A DNA stretch of 5,213 nt, from assembly GCA_007128865.1 (NCBI GenBank), contig SKWP01000230.1, positions 1 to 5,213 on the forward strand, written 5' to 3'. A program made the translations under genes and the position numbers. The notes below the pieces were generated by a model. That model did no database searches. It saw nothing but the letters and a program-made list of their open reading frames with translations, and was not told where the DNA came from. Source of the DNA: Paracoccaceae bacterium. Its GTDB lineage: Bacteria > Pseudomonadota > Alphaproteobacteria > Rhodobacterales > Rhodobacteraceae. Below, piece by piece: positions 1-5,213 of this stretch (position 1 is the first letter of the stretch; every line of letters starts with the position of its first letter).

Positions 1-84
1 CGTGTAACCGGCCTCCTTGAGCGCAACCGAAATCGCCGCGCCGATCCCGCGCGAGCCGCCGGTTACAAGTGCTACCCGTCCCAT
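1..84 (-). CDS. phbB: Acetoacetyl-CoA reductase, N-terminal 28 codons (runs off left edge)
   Basis: This is the beginning of an NADPH-dependent acetoacetyl-CoA reductase, which reduces acetoacetyl-CoA to (R)-3-hydroxybutyryl-CoA in the cytoplasm, the second step of polyhydroxybutyrate synthesis. Only 28 residues are visible, starting MGRVALVTGGSRGIG. They show the first beta strand and the TGxxxGxG dinucleotide-binding loop (TGGSRGIG, residues 8-15) of short-chain dehydrogenases. The start ATG (82-84) is preceded by a strong Shine-Dalgarno AGGAGGAA (87-94) with 2 to 4 bases of spacing. The fold class is seen directly. The specific function is inferred from the position 98 bases downstream of phbA on the same strand and from the close match to PhbB/PhaB N-termini. 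Alone, the fragment could also be FabG. Confidence 0.85.
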   Translation of the reverse strand, partial: MGRVALVTGGSRGIGAAISVALKEAGYT

Positions 85-114
85 GCTTCCTCCTGAGATT
101 GAAGTCCGGAAATA

Positions 115-143
115 CTGTTAGCCAATGCATCGCAGCAGCGCAA
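115..143 (-). promoter_or_regulatory. Possible phbB promoter
   Basis: On the minus strand, TTGCGC (143-138) and TAACAG (120-115) are separated by exactly 17 bases and would start transcription near 108, leaving a short leader that contains the phbB Shine-Dalgarno. Both hexamers match the sigma-70 consensus only partly, at about 3 of 6 positions each. The -35 hexamer lies in one arm of the perfect palindrome at 138-154. This would let phbB be transcribed apart from phbA. It is inference from spacing and context, and co-transcription with phbA is equally possible. Confidence 0.25.
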
Positions 144-154
144 CAATGTTGCGC
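138..154. repeat. Perfect 8-1-8 inverted repeat between phbA and phbB
   Basis: The arms GCGCAACA (138-145) and TGTTGCGC (147-154) are exact reverse complements around one central A. As DNA this is a good operator candidate for a dimeric regulator. As RNA it could form a 6-bp stem with a 5-nt loop. No T-run follows on the minus strand, so an intrinsic terminator is unlikely. The same gap holds an ATGCAT palindrome (125-130). Confidence 0.6.
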
Positions 155-182
155 CGCGCAGAGCCCAGGCGACGCTTCGCAA

Positions 183-1355
183 TCAGCGTTCCAGACACAT
201 GGCAACGCCCATGCCGCCGCCGATGCACAGGGTGGCAAGACCCTTTTTTGCGTCGCGGCGGCGCATCTCGAACAGCAGCGTGTTCAGCACCCGCGCCCCC
301 GACGCGCCGATGGGGTGGCCGATGGCGATGGCGCCGCCGTTGACATTCACCTTGGCCAGATCCCAGCCCATGTCCTTGTTGACGGCACAGGCCTGGGCGG
401 CAAAAGCCTCGTTCGCCTCGATCAGGTCCAGATCCTCGGCCTTCCAGCCCGCCTTCTGCAGTGCCTTTCGGCTGGCGCCGACCGGGCCGACGCCCATGAT
501 TGCCGGGTCCAGCCCGGCCGTCGCCCATGCGGCGATGCGCGCCAGCGGGGTCAGGCCGCGGCGCTCGGCCTCGTCGGCGGCCATCAGCAGCACACCCGCG
601 GCACCGTCGTTGATGCCGCTGGCATTGCCTGCGGTCACCGAACCGTCCCGCGCGAAGGCCGGGCGCAGTTTCTGCATGTTCTCGATGCTGGCGCCGTGGC
701 GGATGTATTCGTCCTGGTCCACGACGGTGTCGCCCTTGCGGGTCTTGACGGTAAAGGGCGTGATCTCGTCGGCAAACCGGCCGGCCTTCTGCGCCGCCTC
801 GGCCTTGTTCTGGCTGGCGACGGCGAATTCATCCTGCTGTTCGCGGCTGATCTGCCATTTTTCGGCAACGTTTTCGGCGGTCTGGCCCATGTGGTAACCG
901 TTGAAGGCATCCCACAGACCGTCCTTGATCATGCTGTCGATGAACTTGACATCGCCCATCTTGTGACCGGCCCGAAGATGCGCGACATGGGCCGAAAGGC
1001 TCATGTTTTCCTGCCCGCCGGCCGCGACGATGGCGGCATCGCCAAGCTGGATGTGCTGGGCGCCGATGGCTACCGCGCGCAGGCCCGAGCCACAGACCTG
1101 GTTGATCCCCCAGGCCGCGGATTCGACCGGCAGGCCGGCGTTGATATGGGCCTGCCGCGCCGGGTTCTGCCCCTGCCCGGCGGCCAGAACCTGCCCGAGG
1201 ATGGTTTCGGAAACCTCGGCTGCGTCGATTCCGGCCCGCTCGACCAGCGCGCGCAGCACGGCGGCGCCAAGATCATGGGCGGGCGTGTTGGCAAAGCTGC
1301 CGTTGAAGCTTCCCACGGCAGTGCGGGCGGCCGATACGATGACGACATTGGTCAT
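183..1355 (-). CDS. phbA: Acetyl-CoA acetyltransferase (biosynthetic thiolase)
   Basis: This 390-residue cytoplasmic thiolase condenses two acetyl-CoA to acetoacetyl-CoA plus CoA (EC 2.3.1.9), the entry step of polyhydroxybutyrate synthesis. The length is standard for the family. All thiolase landmarks are present: the acyl-accepting Cys88 in [17 protein letters not shown] (113-119), NEAF (315-318), His347 in [14 protein letters not shown], and the deprotonating Cys377 in LCIGGGMG. The start [15 protein letters not shown] fits thiolase N-termini and is preceded by AAAGGA (1364-1369) with 8 bases of spacing. Its neighbours are phbB, 98 bases downstream, and an EAL phosphodiesterase gene 184 bases upstream, all on the same strand. 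The large gap upstream carries a promoter-like region with several TGC/GCA dyads. A degradative thiolase role is less likely because the reductase follows directly. The opposite strand holds a long open frame that looks like a high-GC coding shadow. Confidence 0.96.
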   Translation of the reverse strand: MTNVVIVSAARTAVGSFNGSFANTPAHDLGAAVLRALVERAGIDAAEVSETILGQVLAAGQGQNPARQAHINAGLPVESAAWGINQVCGSGLRAVAIGAQHIQLGDAAIVAAGGQENMSLSAHVAHLRAGHKMGDVKFIDSMIKDGLWDAFNGYHMGQTAENVAEKWQISREQQDEFAVASQNKAEAAQKAGRFADEITPFTVKTRKGDTVVDQDEYIRHGASIENMQKLRPAFARDGSVTAGNASGINDGAAGVLLMAADEAERRGLTPLARIAAWATAGLDPAIMGVGPVGASRKALQKAGWKAEDLDLIEANEAFAAQACAVNKDMGWDLAKVNVNGGAIAIGHPIGASGARVLNTLLFEMRRRDAKKGLATLCIGGGMGVAMCLER

Positions 1356-1390
1356 GGGGCTGGTCCTTTCCGTTAGGGTTCGGGCTCCCT

Positions 1391-1400
1391 CGGCATGCCG
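1391..1400. repeat. 10-bp perfect palindrome in the phbA leader
   Basis: CGGCATGCCG is self-complementary and lies about 35 bases upstream of the phbA start codon, downstream of the proposed -10 element. It is one of several GCA/TGC-containing dyads in this gap. A 12-base version extended by AA recurs at 1588-1599, inside the EAL gene, where it encodes part of its FGMP motif, so the match may be chance. Confidence 0.4.
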
Positions 1401-1410
1401 AAGGCATCGC

Positions 1411-1421
1411 TATGCTGCATA
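1411..1421. repeat. Inverted repeat TATGC-T-GCATA over the putative phbA -10
   Basis: The arms TATGC (1411-1415) and GCATA (1417-1421) are exact reverse complements around one base. The dyad overlaps the only AT-rich hexamer placed correctly to be a phbA -10 element, a typical repressor position. Its TGC/GCA content resembles the TGC-rich sites reported for the PHB-sensing repressor PhaR in Paracoccus and Rhodobacter. The regulator assignment is inference. Confidence 0.4.
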
Positions 1422-1444
1422 CGCGGCATGGCCTCCCGTTGCAA
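1416..1444 (-). promoter_or_regulatory. Candidate phbA promoter
   Basis: On the minus strand, TTGCAA (1444-1439) serves as a -35 and TATGCA (1421-1416) as a -10, with a 17-base spacer. The predicted transcript would begin near 1409, giving a leader of about 53 bases that holds the AAAGGA ribosome-binding site. The -35 matches the consensus TTGACA at 4 of 6 positions and the -10 at 3 of 6. The pair is flanked and overlapped by TGC/GCA dyads, which fits a regulated promoter. It is supported by spacing, local AT content and position only. Confidence 0.35.
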
Positions 1445-1460
1445 TTACCCAGAACGCGGG

Positions 1461-1476
1461 GCTGCAATGCTGCAGC
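1461..1476. promoter_or_regulatory. TGC-rich dyad upstream of phbA; possible PhaR-type operator
   Basis: GCTGCA (1461-1466) and TGCAGC (1471-1476) form an inverted repeat around ATGC, giving a CTGC...GCAG arrangement about 20 bases upstream of the proposed -35. From memory, PhaR of Paracoccus denitrificans and Rhodobacter sphaeroides binds TGC-rich or CTGC-spacer-GCAG sites; here the CTGC/GCAG spacing is 6, longer than the spacing I recall. The words CAATGC (1465-1470) and GCAGCGC (1472-1478) recur in the same order and orientation upstream of phbB, at 123-128 and 135-141. Confidence 0.35.
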
Positions 1477-1539
1477 GCGGCAAGACGCCGCCGCGGTGGC
1501 ATGGTCCGGTGCTGCGGCCGGCCTGCGAAGGCGCCGCGT

Positions 1540-2370
1540 TCAGGCGCTGATGCGTGCGGTGTCGGCAGCCGCAAAGGGTTCGGCCGCCGGCATGCCGAAC
1601 AGGTATCCCTGCAGGCAGTCGACCCCGAGCGCCGCAAGCACGGCCGCTTCGGCCGGGGTTTCGACCCGTTCGGCAACGGTGAACATGTCGAAATGCCGTG
1701 CCACCGAAACCAGCGCGGCGACCAGCACCTCATTGTCGGGGTTGGTGTCGATCCCGCGGACGAACTGGCCATCGATCTTGACGATATCGAAGCAGAAATC
1801 GCGCAGATGACGGAATGCGGTAAAGCCGGCGCCGAAGTCATCCAGAGCGAAGGAAACACCGCGATTGCGCATGCCGGCCATGAAGGCCAGCACCACATCC
1901 GGCATGGATATGGCCGAACTTTCGGTAATCTCGAAAATCAGCCGCTCGGCCAGCGTGGGATCGGCGGCAAGGGCGCGGTCCAGCGTCGCCGTCCAGGGCG
2001 CATAGCCGATGGACCGGGCCGACATGTTGACCGACAGCCGCAGCCCCGGCCAGCGCCGCAGGGTATCCAGCCCGGATTGCAGCGCGATGCAGTCGAGCCG
2101 GCGGCCCGTGTCGCGGCTTTCGGCGGCATCGATGAATTCCGCTGCCGGAATGGTGCGGCCTGACGGGTCCAGTATGCGCAGCAACGCCTCCTGAAAGGCG
2201 ACCTGATGCCCGGCGCCGGCGCGCACAACGGGCTGGAATGCAAGGGTCAGACGCCCGGCGGCAATGGCAGCTTCGACCATCGAAAGCACCGCATCCTGCC
2301 CGGTGGCCAGCGCCGCGTGCAGCGGGCTTTCAAGCCCCGGTTCCGGCATTGGCCGCCCCTGCCGATCCAT
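1540..2370 (-). CDS. Stand-alone EAL-domain cyclic-di-GMP phosphodiesterase
   Basis: This 276-residue protein is one EAL domain with a short N-terminal extension of about 35 residues. I see no GGDEF, PAS or receiver domain and no membrane segment, so it is probably cytoplasmic. EAL domains hydrolyse cyclic-di-GMP to the linear dinucleotide pGpG. The residues needed for catalysis appear intact: Glu61 of EALLR (61-65), Asn115 in VNMS, Glu147 in FEITE, Asp177 and Asp178 in the DDFGAGF loop, Lys198 in VKIDG, Glu234 and Glu237 in AERVET, and Gln254 in LQGYLFG. An active enzyme is therefore predicted rather than a degenerate sensor. The ATG at 2370 is chosen because AGGGGA (2380-2385) lies 9 bases upstream. 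It sits between the TlpA-like gene and phbA, 85 and 184 bases away, all on one strand. What signal controls it is not visible. Confidence 0.93.
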   Translation of the reverse strand: MDRQGRPMPEPGLESPLHAALATGQDAVLSMVEAAIAAGRLTLAFQPVVRAGAGHQVAFQEALLRILDPSGRTIPAAEFIDAAESRDTGRRLDCIALQSGLDTLRRWPGLRLSVNMSARSIGYAPWTATLDRALAADPTLAERLIFEITESSAISMPDVVLAFMAGMRNRGVSFALDDFGAGFTAFRHLRDFCFDIVKIDGQFVRGIDTNPDNEVLVAALVSVARHFDMFTVAERVETPAEAAVLAALGVDCLQGYLFGMPAAEPFAAADTARISA

Positions 2371-2410
2371 CGCGCACCATCCCCTGCAAGACCCGGGCAG
2401 AGGGTGGCAT

Positions 2411-2428
2411 CACCGGGTTAACACGGTG
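2411..2428. repeat. Near-perfect 18-bp dyad upstream of the EAL gene
   Basis: CACCG (2411-2415) and CGGTG (2424-2428) flank GGTTAACA, and 8 of the 9 base pairs are symmetric, centred on the palindrome GTTAAC (2417-2422). It lies 41 to 58 bases upstream of the EAL start codon and 28 bases past the TlpA-like stop. It could be an operator for the EAL gene or a weak stem-loop after the thioredoxin gene. No T-run follows on the minus strand, so I favour an operator, at low confidence. Confidence 0.35.
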
Positions 2429-2455
2429 TTTCCGGCCATGACCGTGGCTGGCGCC

Positions 2456-3055
2456 TCAGCCCCCCGCCAGCAGCGCGGCGACAATCGCACGGGCCGAATC
2501 GCTGTCCCATTCGGCATCGCCGGTCAGGCGCGCGACCTCGCGGCCCTCGGGGTCCAGAATCACCGTCACCGGCAGGCCGAGCACACCCATCTGACGCGAA
2601 AGCGCCTGTGTCGGGTCGCGCAGGATCGGCAGGTGCGCCAGATCGGTTTCCTCATAGAACCGCTCGATCGCCGGAACCGGATTGCGCCCTGTTGCCAATG
2701 GCAGGACAGCAAAGGCATCGCCGCCGAACTCGGCTTCCAGCCGGTCAAGCGCGGGCATCTCGTGGCGGCAGGGCGCGCACCAGGTGGCCCAGAAGTTCAG
2801 GACAACCCATTTGCCCTGCCAGTCGGAAAGGCTGTGTTCGGCGTCGGATGCATCGCGCATCACCTGCGAAAGCGGAACCTCGCGCGGTTCGGCATGAAAG
2901 GCAAGCTTGCGCATGTCGCCCTCGCGCAGGGCCTCGATGGCGGCGCGGTCGAATGCGGCAGCCGGTGCCGCAGCAAGGTTTGCACCCAGTGCCACGGCCG
3001 TGTAGAGAAAAACCGCCCGCATCGGGCGCAGCAGGGCTGCCGGGAACAGGCTCAT
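2456..3055 (-). CDS. TlpA-like periplasmic thioredoxin (thiol-disulfide oxidoreductase)
   Basis: This is a 199-residue exported thioredoxin-fold protein. Residues 10-35 form a signal peptide (RPMR, then a hydrophobic stretch ending near APAAA). The mature part has the TlpA/ResA-type sequence [13 protein letters not shown] with catalytic Cys93 and Cys96, and a cis-proline loop GLPVT with Pro162. Such proteins usually reduce periplasmic disulfides, for example in cytochrome c or cytochrome oxidase assembly; the substrate here is unknown. The open frame runs further upstream, to 3397, but that part lies antisense to argH and lacks export features. I place the start at 3055, where GGAGGA (3066-3071) lies 10 bases upstream. 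A later ATG at 3022 would also leave a signal peptide but has no ribosome-binding site. The start codon overlaps that of argH on the other strand by two bases. Confidence 0.9.
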   Translation of the reverse strand: MSLFPAALLRPMRAVFLYTAVALGANLAAAPAAAFDRAAIEALREGDMRKLAFHAEPREVPLSQVMRDASDAEHSLSDWQGKWVVLNFWATWCAPCRHEMPALDRLEAEFGGDAFAVLPLATGRNPVPAIERFYEETDLAHLPILRDPTQALSRQMGVLGLPVTVILDPEGREVARLTGDAEWDSDSARAIVAALLAGG

Positions 3056-4445
3056 GACAGGATCATCCTCCAACACCATGTGGGGCGGCCGTTTCGCCGC
3101 CGGTCCGGACGCGATCATGGAGGCGATCAACGCCTCCATCGGTTTCGACCGCAGGCTTGCGGCGCAGGACATCGAAGGGTCGCGGGCCCATGCGCTCATG
3201 CTGGCCTCGGCCGGCATCATCAGCGATAGCGATGCCGCAGCGATCCGGGAAGGTCTGCTCACGGTGATGTCAGAAATCGATGCCGGGGAATTCGCATTTT
3301 CCACCGCGCTCGAAGACATCCACATGAACGTCGAGGCCCGCCTGAAAGAGCTGGTGGGCGAACCGGCCGGGCGGCTGCATACCGCCCGGTCCCGCAACGA
3401 TCAGGTGGCCACCGATTTCCGGCTCTGGGTACGCGACCAGATCGACGGTGCGCTGGCCGGCATTGCCGCCGTCCAGCGTGCGCTGGTGGCCCAGGCCGAG
3501 ACCGGCGCAGACTGGGTGATGCCGGGCTTTACCCATCTGCAAACCGCCCAGCCGGTGACCTGGGGCCATCACATGCTGGCCTATGTCGAGATGCTGGCCC
3601 GCGACGCCGGGCGGTTTGCCGATGCGCGGGCCCGGATGAACGAATGCCCGCTGGGTGCCGCGGCGCTGGCCGGCACATCCTTTCCCATCGACCGCGAGAT
3701 GACCGCCAGCCTGCTGGGTTTCGACCGTCCGATGGCCAATTCGCTCGATGCCGTCAGCGACCGCGACTTTGCGCTGGAGTTTCTGGCCGCGGCCTCGATC
3801 TGCGCCATGCACCTGAGCCGGCTTGCCGAAGAGATCGTGATCTGGTCATCGGCACAGTTCCGATTCGTCAACCTGTCGGACCGGTTTTCAACCGGCTCGT
3901 CGATCATGCCGCAAAAGAAGAACCCCGATGCGGCCGAACTGCTGCGCGCCAAGATCGGACGCATCCTTGGCGCAACGGTGGCGCTGTTCACGGTGATGAA
4001 GGGGCTTCCGCTCGCCTATTCCAAGGACATGCAGGAAGACAAGGAACAGGTTTTCGATGCCGCCGACACGCTGCATTTGTGTCTTGCCGCGATGGAAGGG
4101 ATGCTGCGCGACCTGACCGCCAATGCGCCCGCGCTCGAGGCCGCGGCGGCGGTGGGGTTTTCCACCGCCACCGATCTTGCCGACTGGCTGGTGCGCGCCG
4201 CCGGCCTGCCCTTCCGCGAGGCCCATCATGTGACCGGTGCCCTGGTCAGGCTGGCAGAAGACAGGGGCTGCGACCTGCCCGACCTGCCGCTGGCCGACAT
4301 GCAGGCGGTGCATCCGGCAATCAGCGCAGATGTTCTTGCGGTACTGGGCGTGCATAATTCGGTTGCCAGCCGCACCAGTTTCGGCGGCACGGCACCCGAA
4401 CGGGTGCGCCAGCAGGTGCAGCGCTGGAAGGAGCATCTGGGATGA
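3054..4445 (+). CDS. argH: Argininosuccinate lyase
   Basis: This 463-residue cytoplasmic enzyme cleaves argininosuccinate to arginine and fumarate (EC 4.3.2.1), the last step of arginine synthesis. It acts as a homotetramer in the aspartase/fumarase superfamily. Visible signatures are MWGGRF (9-14), [10 protein letters not shown] (112-121), the catalytic His161 in THLQTAQP, and the mobile loop [11 protein letters not shown] (281-291) with the catalytic serine. The C-terminal [17 protein letters not shown] is also typical, and the length is normal. The ATG at 3054 agrees with the usual short polar lead before MWGGRF, but its ribosome-binding site is weak (GGGAA at 3042-3046, 7 bases away). The next ATG, at 3078, is the alternative and has no better site. 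The gene is divergent from the TlpA-like gene with overlapping starts and overlaps the following lipoprotein gene by ATGA, so those two are probably translationally coupled. Confidence 0.97.
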   Translation: MTGSSSNTMWGGRFAAGPDAIMEAINASIGFDRRLAAQDIEGSRAHALMLASAGIISDSDAAAIREGLLTVMSEIDAGEFAFSTALEDIHMNVEARLKELVGEPAGRLHTARSRNDQVATDFRLWVRDQIDGALAGIAAVQRALVAQAETGADWVMPGFTHLQTAQPVTWGHHMLAYVEMLARDAGRFADARARMNECPLGAAALAGTSFPIDREMTASLLGFDRPMANSLDAVSDRDFALEFLAAASICAMHLSRLAEEIVIWSSAQFRFVNLSDRFSTGSSIMPQKKNPDAAELLRAKIGRILGATVALFTVMKGLPLAYSKDMQEDKEQVFDAADTLHLCLAAMEGMLRDLTANAPALEAAAAVGFSTATDLADWLVRAAGLPFREAHHVTGALVRLAEDRGCDLPDLPLADMQAVHPAISADVLAVLGVHNSVASRTSFGGTAPERVRQQVQRWKEHLG

Positions 4446-4600
4446 AGCGCCTGCTGGTGCTGATCGGCATCCTGGTGCTGATCAAGGGCGTGCTGATGAT
4501 GCTGTCCAGCTGCGGCGTCGAAGGGCCGCCGCGGGCCCCTGCCGCGACAGGCACCACGATCACCGGAGAAGCCTCGATCGGCGTGCGGTTCGAACGCTGA
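4442..4600 (+). CDS. Small lipoprotein, LptM/YifL-like
   Basis: This 52-residue protein starts [20 protein letters not shown] and has a lipobox LSSC (21-24), so Cys24 should be lipidated. Gly at +2 would allow transport to the outer membrane. The mature start [10 protein letters not shown] resembles the CGxKGPLxxP pattern of LptM (YifL; LPAM_2-type small lipoproteins), which in E. coli assists maturation of the LPS transporter LptD. The rest is a short polar tail ending VRFER. The ATG overlaps the argH stop as ATGA, and GGAAGGAG (4426-4433) lies 8 bases upstream inside argH, so translation is well supported. Related small genes commonly sit between argH and lysA in alphaproteobacteria. Here lysA does not follow. 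The lipoprotein nature is clear from sequence; the LptM assignment rests on one short motif and gene position. Confidence 0.8.
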   Translation: MKRLLVLIGILVLIKGVLMMLSSCGVEGPPRAPAATGTTITGEASIGVRFER

Positions 4601-4615
4601 TCAGGGCGCCAGCGT
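4594..4615. terminator. Weak stem-loop at the convergent gene junction
   Basis: ACGCTG (4594-4599) and CAGCGT (4610-4615) can pair as a 6-bp stem with a 10-base loop spanning the two abutting stop codons. The only dyad at this junction is this one, so it is the best candidate for a shared terminator. It has no T-run on either strand, and the stem is short, so it may have no role in termination. Confidence 0.2.
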
Positions 4616-5213
4616 AAAGCACATCCGGTCGCGCGCCTGCAGACGGCGGCAGGCAAGATCGGCCTGTTCGCGGGTCAGGCCGACGAAATGGGCCTCGAAA
4701 CCGCCACTGCGCGGCTGCACCCGGCGCAGCGCGCCATCAAGCGCCGAAATCTCGACCAGAGCGGTCTGGATCAGCGCCCTTTCGGCGTCAAACCGCGATC
4801 CGTAGCGGCCCACATGCACCCCCCAGACGCGCGGGTCGGAGGTTGAAACGGTGCGCCGGACAACCTCGGTTGCAGGGGTGGCGTTTTCGCCCGATCCGGC
4901 TGCCGGCCCGGTATCGGCCGCAGCCACCGTCGCGGAAGCCGAGGTCAGCACGATGTCGGTGGGGATTTCGTCCACCGGGCGGAGCATCGGCGGTATGCCC
5001 GCTGCCAGTTCTGCTTCGACCGCGTCGCTGCGGTCGTCGGGCGGGGACGGCGACGTCGCGGCAAGCCCGGCCACCCTCAGCGGCGTTTCGCCCTCGGCGG
5101 TGGCGTCCACAACCGCCTCGGGGCCGGTTGCCGCTGCAAGCTCGGTTGGCCGCGCCGGTGCTGCCGGCGTGTCGGCCGTGGCCTGCAGGACCGCCACCGC
5201 GGGCGCTTGCGCC
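4601..5213 (-). CDS. SPOR-domain protein, C-terminal part; probably a D-alanyl-D-alanine carboxypeptidase (runs off right edge)
   Basis: About 203 residues are visible, in a frame that stays open to the right edge, so the true N-terminus is outside the window. An in-frame GTG at 5197 is not a convincing start, because the coding pattern continues through it as AQAPAVAVLQ. The first 115 or so residues are a low-complexity Ala/Pro/Thr/Glu linker. The last 80 form a SPOR-like domain (RVWGVHVGRYGSRFDAERAL ... GGFEAHFVGLTREQADLACRRL) ending in CFTLAP. SPOR domains bind denuded septal peptidoglycan. In rhodobacteria this particular tail is, as I recall, found on penicillin-binding-protein-5-type D-Ala-D-Ala carboxypeptidases, with the catalytic domain at the N-terminus, which is not visible here. 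It is convergent with the lipoprotein gene with no base between the stop codons. Confidence 0.75.
   Translation of the reverse strand, partial: AQAPAVAVLQATADTPAAPARPTELAAATGPEAVVDATAEGETPLRVAGLAATSPSPPDDRSDAVEAELAAGIPPMLRPVDEIPTDIVLTSASATVAAADTGPAAGSGENATPATEVVRRTVSTSDPRVWGVHVGRYGSRFDAERALIQTALVEISALDGALRRVQPRSGGFEAHFVGLTREQADLACRRLQARDRMCFTLAP

Noticed and set aside
69..1376. 435-codon open frame on the plus strand opposite phbA
   Set aside because: It lies fully antisense to an intact thiolase, its translation has low-complexity Gly/Ala/Arg/His composition with no recognisable family, and long antisense frames are common in GC-rich genes. It is treated as a shadow.
1501..1539. Possible terminator after the EAL gene, using GCCT-GCGA-AGGC and GGCCGGCC
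   Set aside because: The stem is only 4 bp, no T-run follows, and GGCCGGCC is an isolated palindrome in GC-rich DNA.
1391..1599. 12-base direct repeat CGGCATGCCGAA at 1391-1402 and 1588-1599
   Set aside because: The second copy lies in the EAL gene and encodes part of its conserved C-terminal FGMP segment. One extra copy of a GC-rich 12-mer nearby is weak evidence for a functional repeat.
1003..2163. 386-codon plus-strand frame across the 3' side of the EAL gene and the start of phbA
   Set aside because: It crosses two real minus-strand genes and the gap between them, is rich in Arg, Ala and Pro, and shows no domain. It is best explained by high GC content.
2264..3229. 321-codon plus-strand frame opposite the TlpA-like gene, reaching into argH
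   Set aside because: It overlaps two well-supported genes in other frames, has no recognisable motif, and its composition is typical of a shadow frame.
3056..3397. N-terminal extension of the TlpA-like protein by 114 codons
   Set aside because: The extension is antisense to argH, has the composition of a shadow, would bury the signal peptide, and is not needed because a start with a ribosome-binding site exists at 3055.
1..5213. Mobile element, CRISPR array, tRNA or toxin-antitoxin content
   Set aside because: I saw no transposase or integrase, no regularly spaced repeats, no tRNA-like cloverleaf and no small paired genes. The non-coding gaps are all under 200 bases and the visible genes are housekeeping or envelope genes.

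Overview
The window is high-GC DNA that reads as a chromosomal segment of an alphaproteobacterium, most likely Rhodobacteraceae/Paracoccaceae. The basis is the protein sequences themselves: a biosynthetic thiolase with a typical rhodobacterial sequence, an ArgH starting with the MT...SN.MWGGRFA pattern, a periplasmic thioredoxin encoded divergently from argH, and a SPOR-domain C-terminus like those on D-Ala-D-Ala carboxypeptidases of this family. All six full or partial large genes are intact in what is visible. There are no IS elements, CRISPR arrays, tRNA or rRNA genes, or phage genes.

Layout. Four genes lie on the minus strand in the left 3.06 kb. Read 5' to 3' on that strand they are a TlpA-like periplasmic thioredoxin (2456-3055), a stand-alone EAL-domain cyclic-di-GMP phosphodiesterase (1540-2370), phbA acetyl-CoA acetyltransferase (183-1355), and the first 28 codons of phbB acetoacetyl-CoA reductase (1-84). 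The gaps are 85, 184 and 98 bases, so this is probably several transcription units rather than one tight operon. On the plus strand, argH (3054-4445) is followed with an ATGA overlap by a 52-residue lipoprotein gene resembling the LptM/YifL family (4442-4600). A minus-strand SPOR-domain protein (4601 to the right edge) ends against the lipoprotein stop codon with no base between them.

How the genes relate. PhbA and PhbB catalyse the first two steps of polyhydroxybutyrate synthesis; no polymerase (phbC) or phasin gene is visible. The EAL protein upstream would degrade cyclic-di-GMP, and a regulatory link to PHB storage is possible but not shown. ArgH performs the last step of arginine synthesis. 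The TlpA-like, lipoprotein and SPOR proteins are all predicted to act in the cell envelope.

The most interesting non-coding signals are a cluster of TGC/GCA-rich dyads upstream of phbA, a perfect 8-1-8 palindrome in front of phbB overlapping a plausible -35 element, and the divergent argH/TlpA pair whose start codons physically overlap. This looks like an ordinary core-genome region. I see no convincing new biological system, only several regulatory architectures worth testing.
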